This document shows, piece by piece, positions 18,312 through 28,132 of a stretch of 48,382 nt of DNA (the first letter of the stretch is position 1; every line of letters starts with the position of its first letter). Under the pieces are notes generated by a model. The model saw nothing but the letters and a program-made list of their open reading frames with translations. It was not told the origin of the DNA and did no database searches. The position numbers and the translations under genes were made by a program. The stretch comes from Candidatus Jorgensenbacteria bacterium (GTDB lineage Bacteria; Patescibacteriota; Minisyncoccia; UBA6257; GWB1-50-10): the NCBI GenBank assembly GCA_030648515.1, contig JAUSHK010000005.1:1-48382 (forward strand), written 5' to 3'.

Positions 18312-19775
18312 ATGCTAACAGCAATCAAAAATGGAGTTGTATATGATGGCACGGGAAACACTCCGGCTAGAAAAAATATTTTACTGCGCGGCGACCGCAT
18401 TATGCGGATTGACGAGGCGCCTGTTCATGAGGCGGATATTATAATTGACGCGCTTGGTTCTATTGTAATGCCTGGCGTTATCAATGTTGGTTCACGCGCT
18501 GATAAAACATCCTCGCTATTTTCCGATCCGCGGCAGGAAGCGGCGATTTTGGAGGGAATCACGACTCAAATTATAGGGAATGACGGCATTTCTCTCGCCC
18601 CATCTTCTCCTCATATGTCAGGCGAGTTTGAACCGCATCATACTGAGCGCTCTCACATTGTTCACGACTGGCGCCGCACAAGGGATATCACTGCATTTTT
18701 AGAAAAGCGGGGGATAGGGACGAATGTCGGAACGCTTGTCGGGTTTTCTAATATACGCGCCATGGTTGCCCGAGGGAAGCAGCGCGATTTCACTGAACAA
18801 GAATTTCGCGCGTGCTTAACTATTCTCCGCGAATCTTTGGAAGATGGAGCGTTGGGACTTTCAGCTGTCTATACGGAAGGTGAAGGGCATCTTGAAGGAA
18901 TTTCACACGAGGAAGTAAAGGAACTTATGAAACTTCTTGCCGAGACGGAGCGAATATGCGTTTTACGCCTGCCGCGGCATGGCATACGCGCGGCGTTTGA
19001 GGATCTCATTGAATACACGCGTTCCGCGAATATAAATGCCGAGCTGAACTTTACCCGGCCGTTTGAGGACTCTCCCGATGCGTATAACGAGCTGTCCGAT
19101 TTTATGGGCCAGCTTTCAGGGAAGGGGTATGTCCATTTTGATTTATTTCCGTTTCCCGAGGCGACTGTTCGCGCCGAGGCGCTTCTTCCCGCGTGGGCAA
19201 AAGGGGTCAATCGCGAAGCGACGCTTGAAATGCTTTCCTCGGAGGGAATGCACGATGAACTCTTAAAATATTTTAAAACGGAAAAAGAAATCGGAATGGT
19301 TATTATTCGCGTTGCCGACCCGTCACTCCGCTTTTTGGAAGGCAAATCGGTACGCGATTTCGCGCGGAATCGCGGAAGAAGCTATGAACGGGGACTCGTC
19401 GAGCTCTTGCGGCTTACAAAATTGCGGGTTCTGTTCCGCTATCCAGAGGGCGATTTAGCGATTCAAAAATTTATCACTCACTCAAACGCAATTATGAGTT
19501 GGGATACAGCAGAGCAAGACGTGAAGGGACCGCTTGATTTTCTAAAGCGCATGGACGAGGAGAAACTTGTCACGCTTGAGCAGGCGGTTGAAAAAATGAC
19601 TTCTCTGCCGGCAAAAAAATACGGGATTTCAAAGCGCGGGGTTCTTGCGCCTGGTAATTATGCTGATATCGTTATCGCGCGGGATTTCAAAGTGACTCAT
19701 GTTTTTGTAAATGGAGAACCTGCAATCGGGGAATATGCGACACGCGCCTTGAATGGAAGTATAATTACATCGTGA
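18312..19775 (+). CDS. Amidohydrolase superfamily protein resembling D-aminoacylase, metal ligands apparently lost
   Basis: N- and C-terminal amidohydrolase signatures (IKNGVVYDGTG...GSIVMPGVIN; PAKKYGISKRGVLAPGNYADIVI) but the HxH position reads GSR. Confidence 0.8.
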   Translation: MLTAIKNGVVYDGTGNTPARKNILLRGDRIMRIDEAPVHEADIIIDALGSIVMPGVINVGSRADKTSSLFSDPRQEAAILEGITTQIIGNDGISLAPSSPHMSGEFEPHHTERSHIVHDWRRTRDITAFLEKRGIGTNVGTLVGFSNIRAMVARGKQRDFTEQEFRACLTILRESLEDGALGLSAVYTEGEGHLEGISHEEVKELMKLLAETERICVLRLPRHGIRAAFEDLIEYTRSANINAELNFTRPFEDSPDAYNELSDFMGQLSGKGYVHFDLFPFPEATVRAEALLPAWAKGVNREATLEMLSSEGMHDELLKYFKTEKEIGMVIIRVADPSLRFLEGKSVRDFARNRGRSYERGLVELLRLTKLRVLFRYPEGDLAIQKFITHSNAIMSWDTAEQDVKGPLDFLKRMDEEKLVTLEQAVEKMTSLPAKKYGISKRGVLAPGNYADIVIARDFKVTHVFVNGEPAIGEYATRALNGSIITS

Positions 19776-19794
19776 CTTTGACAAACCTGTACTT

Positions 19795-20901
19795 ATGAAA
19801 ATTCCAACTCGGACATCCGCGCCAGACTACGTTTTTATCGCGCTCCTTTTTGTAATTGTTATATTCGGCTTAGTAATGCTTTCAAGCGCTTCGTCCGATC
19901 TCGGAAAAACGCAGTATAGTAATAGTTACTATTTCATAGAACACCAGTTGTTTCGCGGGCTTTCGATAGGCATTGTCGGTTTTTTTGTCGGTGTGTTTCT
20001 TTATTATCGGCGGCTTGAGCGGTTTTCACTTCCACTTCTTGGATTGAGTATCGTCCTTCTCCTCTTGGTTTTTACAGAGTTTGGGTCTCCAGCAAAAGGC
20101 AGTGAAAGATGGCTCGCGCTTGGACCGATTACCTTCCAGCCGGGCGAAATTTTGAAACTCACGTTTTTTGTCTATCTTGCCGCGTGGATGAGCAAGAAAT
20201 ACGCACGCCATAAGAATTTTTTGGAGGGGATGGTGCCGTTTCTCATCATTACCGGCGTTATCATGGCAATTTTATTTCTTCAGCCGTCAACAACTATCGC
20301 GGTCCTCATTTTTCTTGCGGCAGCCGCGACATATTTTATGGCAGGCGTGCCTGTGCGATATCTTATTTTTTCAGGAATTGCAGTTGCAATCGCGGTCGGG
20401 CTTCTTATTGCGGCAACACCATATCGCCTCGCCCGCGTAAAAACTTTTTTGAATCCCAAATCAGCCGACCAGCTGAACGAGGGTTATCATATAAACCAGG
20501 CGCTCATCGCGATTGGCTCGGGCGGGCTTACTGGTGTTGGGTTTGGGCAGTCAACGACGAAATTAAAATTCTTACCCGAGCCGATTGGGGACTCAATATT
20601 CGCGGTCATAGCGGAGGAACTTGGATTCGTCGGCGCGATGAGTTTTATTATTGTGTTTCTTCTTTTTCTTTGGCGCGGGTTTGAAATCGCAAAGAAAGCT
20701 CCTGATAATTTTGGAAGGCTGCTTGCCACTGGATTTATGTGCGTGCTGGGATTTCAGGCATTTGTAAACATCGCCGCGATTTCGGGAATTTTGCCGCTAA
20801 CCGGCATGCCGTTGCCGTTTGTAAGCTACGGAGGAACGGCGCTCGCGGTATTTTTAACCATGTCAGGGATTGTGGTGAATGTGTCGAGGTACAGGCGCTA
20901 A
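19795..20901 (+). CDS. ftsW: FtsW/RodA/SpoVE-family (SEDS) glycosyltransferase, likely FtsW
   Basis: GSERWLALGPITFQPGEILKL; GMPLPFVSYGGTALAVFLTMSGIVVNVSRYRR; position between mraY and murG. Confidence 0.85.
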   Translation: MKIPTRTSAPDYVFIALLFVIVIFGLVMLSSASSDLGKTQYSNSYYFIEHQLFRGLSIGIVGFFVGVFLYYRRLERFSLPLLGLSIVLLLLVFTEFGSPAKGSERWLALGPITFQPGEILKLTFFVYLAAWMSKKYARHKNFLEGMVPFLIITGVIMAILFLQPSTTIAVLIFLAAAATYFMAGVPVRYLIFSGIAVAIAVGLLIAATPYRLARVKTFLNPKSADQLNEGYHINQALIAIGSGGLTGVGFGQSTTKLKFLPEPIGDSIFAVIAEELGFVGAMSFIIVFLLFLWRGFEIAKKAPDNFGRLLATGFMCVLGFQAFVNIAAISGILPLTGMPLPFVSYGGTALAVFLTMSGIVVNVSRYRR

Positions 20902-20925
20902 CGCGTAATTTTCAATTTTATTTCT

Positions 20926-22044
20926 ATGTTACGGATTGTACTAACAGGCGGAGGGACGGGCGGACATATTTATCCGCTTCTTGCGGTTGCTGACGAGTTA
21001 TTGCGTGTTGGTAGTGACGCCTTGGAACTTTCTATTACCTATATCGGGCCAAGGAGCCCGTACACTGAAATGTTTCGCGAACGTGGAATTGGTGTTCGAT
21101 ATGTTGCCTCAAGCAAGCTGCGGCGCTATGCATCGCTTGAAAATATTATTGACGCCGTAAAGCTTCCATGCTCGCTTATTCAGGCGCTTTGGCATCTTTA
21201 TTGGATTATGCCGGACGCGGTTTTCTCTAAAGGCGGGCCGGGCGCATTTCCAACGGTTGTAGCAGCGAGATTTTATCGGATTCCAGTCCTTATCCATGAG
21301 TCCGATTCCGTGCCCGGGCTTACGAGCCGCGCCTCGGCATATTTCGCTTCCCGCATCGCAATTTCATTTGCTCCAGCCGCGTCGTATTTTCCAAAACAAA
21401 AAATCGCGTTTACTGGCAATCCAGTGCGGCGCGAACTTACAGAAAACATTCCCGACCGGGCATCTGCGAAAGGACGAATCGGGTTTAGACGCGAGGAGCC
21501 TGTTGTTTTAATTCTTGGCGGCTCGCAGGGCGCGAAACGGATTAACACATTTGTTTTTGATAATCTTGAAGCGTTTACTGAAAAATATCAGGTTTTTCAT
21601 CAAGTTGGCGAGCGCAACATTGACGAGGCGGAGTCCGTTATGGAAACAGTGAAGGCGCGGGCAAAGTACCGCATTGCCGGCACACTCAGCACGACCGAGT
21701 TAAAGGACGCGATGGCGGCGGCTGATGTTATCATTTCACGCGCCGGTTCTGGCGCAATCTATGAAATCGCGGCATTTGGAAAACCCTCAATTTTAATTCC
21801 AATTCTTGAGTCGGCAAACAACCATCAGCAACTCAATGCGTTTGAATATGAAAAAAACGGCGCGGCGGTCGTGGTTGAGGAAAATAATCTCGCGCCAAAC
21901 ATATTTTTCCGAGAGCTTGATGGAATTTTAAGCGACTCCGCAAAAATGCAGATAATGGGCAACCAGGCTCGCGTGTTTTCTAAGCCAGACGCTGGAAGCG
22001 TGCTCGCGGGCGAGCTCCTTCGATTAGCCGGTGTAAGAGGGTGA
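20926..22044 (+). CDS. murG: UDP-N-acetylglucosamine--N-acetylmuramyl-(pentapeptide) pyrophosphoryl-undecaprenol N-acetylglucosamine transferase
   Basis: LTGGGTGGHIYPLLAVADEL; VLILGGSQGAKRIN; ISRAGSGAIYEIAAFGKPSILIPI. Confidence 0.95.
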   Translation: MLRIVLTGGGTGGHIYPLLAVADELLRVGSDALELSITYIGPRSPYTEMFRERGIGVRYVASSKLRRYASLENIIDAVKLPCSLIQALWHLYWIMPDAVFSKGGPGAFPTVVAARFYRIPVLIHESDSVPGLTSRASAYFASRIAISFAPAASYFPKQKIAFTGNPVRRELTENIPDRASAKGRIGFRREEPVVLILGGSQGAKRINTFVFDNLEAFTEKYQVFHQVGERNIDEAESVMETVKARAKYRIAGTLSTTELKDAMAAADVIISRAGSGAIYEIAAFGKPSILIPILESANNHQQLNAFEYEKNGAAVVVEENNLAPNIFFRELDGILSDSAKMQIMGNQARVFSKPDAGSVLAGELLRLAGVRG

Positions 22045-22075
22045 AAAATTGGTCAAAATGGGGTATACTAACCCT

Positions 22076-23503
22076 ATGGGAGTACGAGTCAGATTTGCCC
22101 CGTCTCCGACAGGGTTTTTCAGCTTAGGAAACGCGAGAACCGCGCTTTTTAACTGGCTTTTTGCCCGCCACGAAGGCGGCGAGTTTTTGCTTCGGATAGA
22201 GGACACTGACAAGGAACGTTCAACGAAAGAATTTGAGGAGGATGTCATTGCCGGCTTGCGGTGGATCGGACTTGATTGGGATGGCAGTATCACGCGCCAG
22301 AGCGAGCGTCTAGATTTGTATGAAAAATATCTCCGCCAGCTTGTTGCTGAACGCAAGGCATACCATTGTTTTTGTACCGAGGAAGAACTTGAAGCAGAGT
22401 ATCAGGGATTTTTAAGCCAGGGACTTATTCCGAAATACAGCGGGAAGTGTAGCCATTTGAAAGAGGAGGAGGTGCAGACAAAACTCAAATCGGGCTTGCC
22501 GAGCGTAATCCGTATTGTAATGCCAAGTAAAACAGCGGTGTTCAATGATATTATTCGCGGAAAAATTGAGTTCAAGACCGAACTTTTCGGCGACATTATT
22601 ATCGCGAAAGGATTTAGAAGCCCGCTTTATAATTTTGCCGCTGTTGTTGATGATTTTGAAATGCAGGTGACGGATGTCATTCGCGGCGAAGACCATCTAT
22701 CAAATACGCCGAAGCAGATGATTATACAGGAAGCGCTCGGCTTTCCGTCGGTTCATTACGCGCACTTGCCGCTCATCTTAGGCCCCGACCGCAAGAAGCT
22801 TTCAAAACGATATGCGGCTGCGTCAATAAACGATTTTCGGCGCGAAGGATATATACCAGAGGCAATGGTTAATTTTCTCGCTCTTTTGGGATGGCACCCG
22901 GAACGCGATAGGGAGGTGCTTTCGCGCGCAGAGATCGTTTCCGAGTTTTCTTTAAAGCGTGTTCAAAAGGCGAGCGCGGTTTACAACGAGGAGAAATTAA
23001 ATTGGCTGAATGCGAATTATTTGAAAAATATGGACGCGAACAAATTCATTGAGGTACTAAAACCGTTTGTGCCGGGGGAGTGGCTTTTAGAGAAAGACCT
23101 CCTGCACCGCGCGTTGCCGCTTGTACGGGAGCGCATTACTAAACTTAGTGAATTCTCGGGGCTCGCCGATTATTTCTTCAGCGTTCCTGAATACGCAAAA
23201 GAGCTTTTAATATGGAAAGAAGGAACGCTTGAAAGAACCACTGAGAGCTTGCGGGAGATCGCAGAATCTTTGGAAAAAATTTCGGCGAGGCAATTCAATA
23301 AAGAAGCAGTACAAAGCGCGCTAGATCCCCTCACGTTGAAATTTGGAAGGGGAGAGGTTTACTGGCCACTAAGAGCTGCGCTATCAGGACGCGTGGCGTC
23401 GCCGGGGCCGCTAGAACTTACTGAGGCTTTTGGAAAAACAGAAACATTGAGCCGTATCATGCTGGCGCTAGAGAAAATAAAATCATCGGAATCAATGGTA
23501 TGA
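22076..23503 (+). CDS. gltX: Glutamyl-tRNA synthetase
   Basis: MGVRVRFAPSPTGFFSLGNARTALFNWLFAR; KKLSKR motif. Confidence 0.95.
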   Translation: MGVRVRFAPSPTGFFSLGNARTALFNWLFARHEGGEFLLRIEDTDKERSTKEFEEDVIAGLRWIGLDWDGSITRQSERLDLYEKYLRQLVAERKAYHCFCTEEELEAEYQGFLSQGLIPKYSGKCSHLKEEEVQTKLKSGLPSVIRIVMPSKTAVFNDIIRGKIEFKTELFGDIIIAKGFRSPLYNFAAVVDDFEMQVTDVIRGEDHLSNTPKQMIIQEALGFPSVHYAHLPLILGPDRKKLSKRYAAASINDFRREGYIPEAMVNFLALLGWHPERDREVLSRAEIVSEFSLKRVQKASAVYNEEKLNWLNANYLKNMDANKFIEVLKPFVPGEWLLEKDLLHRALPLVRERITKLSEFSGLADYFFSVPEYAKELLIWKEGTLERTTESLREIAESLEKISARQFNKEAVQSALDPLTLKFGRGEVYWPLRAALSGRVASPGPLELTEAFGKTETLSRIMLALEKIKSSESMV

Positions 23504-24840
23504 ACACACAAAAGACGATTTTTATAATCGCGGTATTTTGTTTTTCCATCGGGTTCGTAGGCGGGGCGTTTCTTCGCGCGCAGACAGCTGATGCGCAGAT
23601 TGCTTCAAACAATCCGGACGTTTCCCGCGTAATCGCGGCGGCAACAGAGGAACAGATTTTAAAACAAAAGATAGAAGAAAAAAATGCCACGCTCCAGAAT
23701 ATCCAAAATCAGCGCGAGATTCTTCAACAAAATCTTGATGAGGTTGCGAAATCCCAAGATTCTCTTAAAAAAGAGATACGCACGATTGATTCCAATGTTA
23801 ACCAACTCAATCTTTCGGTCCGTGAGAGCGCTGTTACTGTTGAAAAGCTTGGGTTAGAGGTTAATACACTTGCTCAGGGCATCACGGACGCCCAGGCAAG
23901 CATAGTACGCAAGCGGGAAGCGGTTCAGAAGCTTCTTGTTGAGCTCCAGGAACGCGAGCGGATGGGAATGCTTGGCATTCTTCTTGCGCAAACGACGCTT
24001 GGCGACCATCTTGCTGAAATTCAGCAGATTACAAGTTTAAATGATGGTCTCCGCAATGGCATTACGGATTTGCAAAATTTACAAAGTGATATAAAAAATA
24101 AAATAGAGTCAACAAAGATAAAACAGGGCGAATTGCGCGTAAAGAGCACCAGCCTTGAGAATCAAAAAATTCTAGTTCAAGAACAAAAATCAGAAAAGCA
24201 GCGCGTTCTTGAGGCGACAAAAAACCGCGAAGACTTATATCAACAGCAGCTCACGGCGCTTGAAAAGATGCAGGAAGAAATTTCCTCAGAAGTTGAGGCA
24301 ATAGAATATGAACTGCGCAAGAAAATTGATCCTGACTTAATTCCGATTGCGCGCAAGATTTTTCTCTGGCCGGTTTTGGGCGGGCACAAAACACAAGGAT
24401 ATGGGTTTACGACGTTCGCGCAGCGCGCGTATAAGGGCGGCCGGCATAATGGTCTTGATATTGGCGGCGTACCGATTGGGACCGAAGTGTTTGCGGCCGA
24501 AACCGGAAAAATTATCAGTGTTGGAGACCAGGATAAATATTGCCGGAAGGGCGCCTATGGCAAATACGTTATGGTAAAGCATAATAATGGCCTTACGACG
24601 CTTTATGGGCACCTTTCAAAGTACATCGTGGCCCCCGGGCAGATTGTTGAGCGGGGACAAGTCATTGGATATATCGGAAGCACGGGGTACGCAACCGGGC
24701 CGCACTTGCACTTAACTATTTTTGCAAACTCAACATTGCCTCCGTCGCGTCCAGGATATCCAGAGGGAACACAGCCGTCTCGAAGCTGCGGCCCTATGCC
24801 TATCGGCGGTGATTTGAATCCAGAGCCTTACTTCCTTTAA
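23500..24840 (+). CDS. Murein hydrolase activator/M23 peptidase with coiled coil (EnvC-like)
   Basis: Coiled coil followed by HNGLDIGGVPIGTEVFAAETGKII...HNNGLTTLYGHLS...GYATGPHLHL. Confidence 0.88.
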   Translation: MNTQKTIFIIAVFCFSIGFVGGAFLRAQTADAQIASNNPDVSRVIAAATEEQILKQKIEEKNATLQNIQNQREILQQNLDEVAKSQDSLKKEIRTIDSNVNQLNLSVRESAVTVEKLGLEVNTLAQGITDAQASIVRKREAVQKLLVELQERERMGMLGILLAQTTLGDHLAEIQQITSLNDGLRNGITDLQNLQSDIKNKIESTKIKQGELRVKSTSLENQKILVQEQKSEKQRVLEATKNREDLYQQQLTALEKMQEEISSEVEAIEYELRKKIDPDLIPIARKIFLWPVLGGHKTQGYGFTTFAQRAYKGGRHNGLDIGGVPIGTEVFAAETGKIISVGDQDKYCRKGAYGKYVMVKHNNGLTTLYGHLSKYIVAPGQIVERGQVIGYIGSTGYATGPHLHLTIFANSTLPPSRPGYPEGTQPSRSCGPMPIGGDLNPEPYFL

Positions 24841-24940
24841 AAATTTCTATCGCCAGGGGAGCCACTCATTATTATATATGTCGCAAAAGAATGCTTGTGC
24901 GACAGGTCTAGAGTCCTTTTGATATACTCCCCTTTAACAA

Positions 24941-24975
24941 ATAACCCGAGCATTACACGCTCGGGTTATTTTATT
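24941..24975. terminator. Bidirectional terminator between convergent genes
   Basis: ATAACCCGAGCattacacGCTCGGGTTATTTTATTTTTTC. Confidence 0.8.
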
Positions 24976-25372
24976 TTTTCTTTTGTTTCTTTGAGAAGCG
25001 AAGGCCATTAACTTTTTTGTCGTAGTCTTTCCACTTAACTTTTAAAAAAACGGCGATAATGCGTTCTACCCCAGTGGCTAAGCCATGTTCAAAATTATAC
25101 GGGGCGTTTGGTTCATCTCCTGGCTCGCTCATGTCCCCTTCTTTCCTATTTTTCTCGTAGGCGATATCAAACTTCTCAACTCTTTTTTGTTTGATTCCGT
25201 GAGTTTTGCACGCGACGGCTTCCACAATCTCGTGAATCGCGATTAATGATTCATATTTCCAATTATCCATCCGTGAAACTCTAATCTCCAAATCATTGTT
25301 TTTCCACCACCAATCTCCAGGTGTTTCATATCTTTGGCTTTTATGAGGAATTGTTTTAACTGCTATTTTCAT
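24971..25372 (-). CDS. Hypothetical protein of phage/metagenome type
   Basis: Intact ORF MKIAVKTIPHKSQRYETPGDWWWKNNDLEIRVSRMDNWKYESLIAIHEIVEAVACKTHGI. Confidence 0.6.
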   Translation of the reverse strand: MKIAVKTIPHKSQRYETPGDWWWKNNDLEIRVSRMDNWKYESLIAIHEIVEAVACKTHGIKQKRVEKFDIAYEKNRKEGDMSEPGDEPNAPYNFEHGLATGVERIIAVFLKVKWKDYDKKVNGLRFSKKQKKK

Positions 25373-25378
25373 GCTTTA

Positions 25379-26680
25379 TTATAAAATTCCCCATGTTTGA
25401 AGCTGATCGCTTTCCGTGTACCACTTAAGCCCGATGTCCGTGCGGTAAAACATATTTTGCAGCATGATGTTTTTTATCCGCCGATATGCCTGGTGCCGCG
25501 CCTCTTCCACTGTGCCATTTGAGCCTGTCACGACGATTGCATACCCGCTTTCTCCAGCGAGGTGCCAGTCCCCGTCCACAAGTTTTACATCGCCAAGGTG
25601 AACGCCTTCAGTATTTGGTTTTTTGAAAATAATTGACGAGTCGCGGTAAATTTCCGTTTCTTTCTTGTCATCATACGGAAATGGCGGCACGGCAACAACA
25701 ACTCCTAGTTGAAATCCTTTTTTTGTTTTAAGGTCGTATTTTTCGCCCTTCGCAAGTCCGTATAAAAATTCTCCCCATGGGCTTATAACGCCCTCCATTT
25801 GTATATTGATGGTCGGATACCCGAAGCGCGTCGTAAATTCAAGCGGATAAACGCCCTTTGAGTTTGCAATGCAGTTTATATCAACATAGCCGACATATCT
25901 GCTTGCCTGGAGATGCCCGAGCATTTTAGCGAGCGTCGCGTTAAAAAGCGCGTTTGGCTCGCTCCAAAACATCAAAGTTCCCATCTCGCCTGTCGCGGGC
26001 CCTATATCGCCCGGGAAAAGTTTCTTATGCTCAAAGTTGATATTTATTGGGGTTATAAACTCATTGCCGTTAAAGAATGCGCCGACGGCAATTTCCACGC
26101 CCTGCGCGAATTTTTGGAGCTGAAAACGCTTTATTTTTCTGGACCACACTTTTTTATTGTGCTCCAGAACCTCAATAAGGTCTTTGCCGTCCTCGTCGTG
26201 GCCGATGAAAAGAATTCCCTTCTGGTCCGATGAAATGTTTCCAGACGGTTTAAAGACATATCTTCCTGGATTGTCTTTAATGAACTGAACCGCTGTTTCA
26301 AAATCGGTAAAGTCCCAATGTGGTAATATCGTCATCCCGACGGCCTTCATCTCAGCCTGTCCGAATTCCCTATCCAGTTCCAGTTTATCCGTGTACGGAC
26401 TTCCTCCTACAACCGGCTTTCCCTGCGTTCGAAGCGTGTCCGGCGCGTTTCCAAATCCGACGTTGTCTCCAAATACGATAATATCAGCCCAATCGGCATG
26501 CTGTTTCCAATCATCAACTTTTTCCAGGAAGCCGTCATAAACATCTTTATCTGCTGGAGAGGCAACATAGTATCGCACTTCGTTCCCCTCTTTCTTTATT
26601 TGCCACGCCAAATCTCCGCTCAACGATTCAAGATCAATGAATAAAAATTTTTTTGAAAACTTTTGCTGTTGTTCTTCCAT
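25379..26680 (-). CDS. ATP-grasp protein related to phosphoribosylamine--glycine ligase (PurD-like)
   Basis: ATP-grasp-like features (GRYVFKPSGNISSDQKG; EGVISPWGEFLYGLAKG); likely start ATG 26680. Confidence 0.7.
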   Translation of the reverse strand: MEEQQQKFSKKFLFIDLESLSGDLAWQIKKEGNEVRYYVASPADKDVYDGFLEKVDDWKQHADWADIIVFGDNVGFGNAPDTLRTQGKPVVGGSPYTDKLELDREFGQAEMKAVGMTILPHWDFTDFETAVQFIKDNPGRYVFKPSGNISSDQKGILFIGHDEDGKDLIEVLEHNKKVWSRKIKRFQLQKFAQGVEIAVGAFFNGNEFITPININFEHKKLFPGDIGPATGEMGTLMFWSEPNALFNATLAKMLGHLQASRYVGYVDINCIANSKGVYPLEFTTRFGYPTINIQMEGVISPWGEFLYGLAKGEKYDLKTKKGFQLGVVVAVPPFPYDDKKETEIYRDSSIIFKKPNTEGVHLGDVKLVDGDWHLAGESGYAIVVTGSNGTVEEARHQAYRRIKNIMLQNMFYRTDIGLKWYTESDQLQTWGIL

Positions 26681-26694
26681 ACGCAATTACTATA

Positions 26695-27297
26695 CTACTG
26701 CTTTTTGAAAATTAAAATATCTCCGCCGTTGCCGATATTCCGTTTTCCAATAAATTTTACACCAGCATCGCGAAACATATCAATATATTCCTTTTGAGTG
26801 AGAGTAGTTTTTCGAAGTTCGTCGGGATTACGTTTCTGCGAAGCGTGCCGCGAGTGCCTGTATATTGAGGAGAAAAAAATAAATTTATTTGTCCAGCCGG
26901 AAAGCTGTTTTGCGGCGCGCTCAACCTCTTTCTCCGCGAAGTATGAAAATACATCGAGGCAGACAACCGCATCAAAGCTGTTTCTGGGGAAAATGGCCGT
27001 CAGAATGCTTCCTTGCTTAATCTTACTCCGGACCGTTTTATCCGCTCTCTGTATGGCGAAATCAGAATATTCAAGCCCCGCCACATCCGCGCCATATTTA
27101 TTTTGCAATTCCGCGATGAGATAGCCGTGCGCGCATCCTGCGTCAAGCACGCGCGGCCTTTTTTTGCCATTTTTTAAACATCGCTTAATGAGCCGTGCCA
27201 TAATACTTATCCACGACGCGACATCCGTTTCATATTCATCGTATCCGCCGGAAGAAAAATATTTTTTATTAAAATCTTTCGGTTCCAATACCTTCAT
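26695..27297 (-). CDS. Class I SAM-dependent methyltransferase
   Basis: RVLDAGCAHGYLIAELQNKYGADVAGLEYSDFAI...FDAVVCLDVFSYF. Confidence 0.85.
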   Translation of the reverse strand: MKVLEPKDFNKKYFSSGGYDEYETDVASWISIMARLIKRCLKNGKKRPRVLDAGCAHGYLIAELQNKYGADVAGLEYSDFAIQRADKTVRSKIKQGSILTAIFPRNSFDAVVCLDVFSYFAEKEVERAAKQLSGWTNKFIFFSSIYRHSRHASQKRNPDELRKTTLTQKEYIDMFRDAGVKFIGKRNIGNGGDILIFKKQ

Positions 27298-27354
27298 GCA
27301 TTAAAAATACGCTTATCGCCCGCTGAATACAAGATGTGTGGTATCATAGACTGC

Positions 27355-28116
27355 ATGACTTCTGAAAATTCTAATAATATAAAGCTTACTCATGGGTATG
27401 AAGTTGACGGCACATGGTATCCGCGCGTGACAAAAATCGTTGAAATCAAAGCAAAACCGGCGCTCTATCGTTTCTACGGCAAGATGTCGAGTTTTGCCGA
27501 GGGAGAACGCGTAAAAGAGATATCGGCTGGTGAAGGAACGCTTGTTCATGAAACAATTGAGCATATTTTATTGGGCAGAAAAATGCCTATCCCGCCGTCA
27601 ATTGAGCCATCCATACGCGCGTTCCTGGATTTTCTTATTACGAATAATATAAAGGCCGAGGCGGAATTTGTGGAACGGCGATTAGTGAACCATAAGGAGC
27701 GCTATGCTGGCACGCTTGACGCAGTTGCTTCAATAAACGGCCGGCTTGGCATTTTAGACATTAAAACATCGCAGGAAATTTATCGCGATTATAATTTACA
27801 GACAGCCGCGTATTTTGCTGCGATGAAAGATGTTGTGCCGGGGCTTGAGACGCGGTGGATACTCCGCGTTGATCAGACACGCCCCTGCCTAAAGTGCAAG
27901 GCATTTCTTCGAAGCAAGGGCGGACGACACCAGATTAAAAATGGCTGGAGTAATGGAGCGCGAGAGTGCAATCATGAGTGGGGCGCGCTCACCGGCAAAG
28001 TTGAGCTTAAAGAATTTCCACTTTGGGAAGATGATTTCGCCGCTTTTCTCGGCGCAAAGAAATTATGGGAATGGGAGAATGTGAATTGGCTAAGAGATAT
28101 TGGATACTTGTCGTAG
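27355..28116 (+). CDS. PD-(D/E)XK-type nuclease
   Basis: GTLDAVASINGRLGILDIKTSQEIYRDYNLQTAAYFAAM. Confidence 0.75.
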   Translation: MTSENSNNIKLTHGYEVDGTWYPRVTKIVEIKAKPALYRFYGKMSSFAEGERVKEISAGEGTLVHETIEHILLGRKMPIPPSIEPSIRAFLDFLITNNIKAEAEFVERRLVNHKERYAGTLDAVASINGRLGILDIKTSQEIYRDYNLQTAAYFAAMKDVVPGLETRWILRVDQTRPCLKCKAFLRSKGGRHQIKNGWSNGARECNHEWGALTGKVELKEFPLWEDDFAAFLGAKKLWEWENVNWLRDIGYLS

Positions 28117-28132
28117 ATGATATAATGAGATT

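Noticed and set aside
18869-19345. 158-aa minus ORF opposite the amidohydrolase-like gene
   Set aside because: Shadow ORF, Ser/Arg-rich, with no RBS support.
24890-24950. Small RNA ahead of the terminator at 24941
   Set aside because: Only a weak TATACT box and a very short distance; better explained as a shared terminator of convergent genes.
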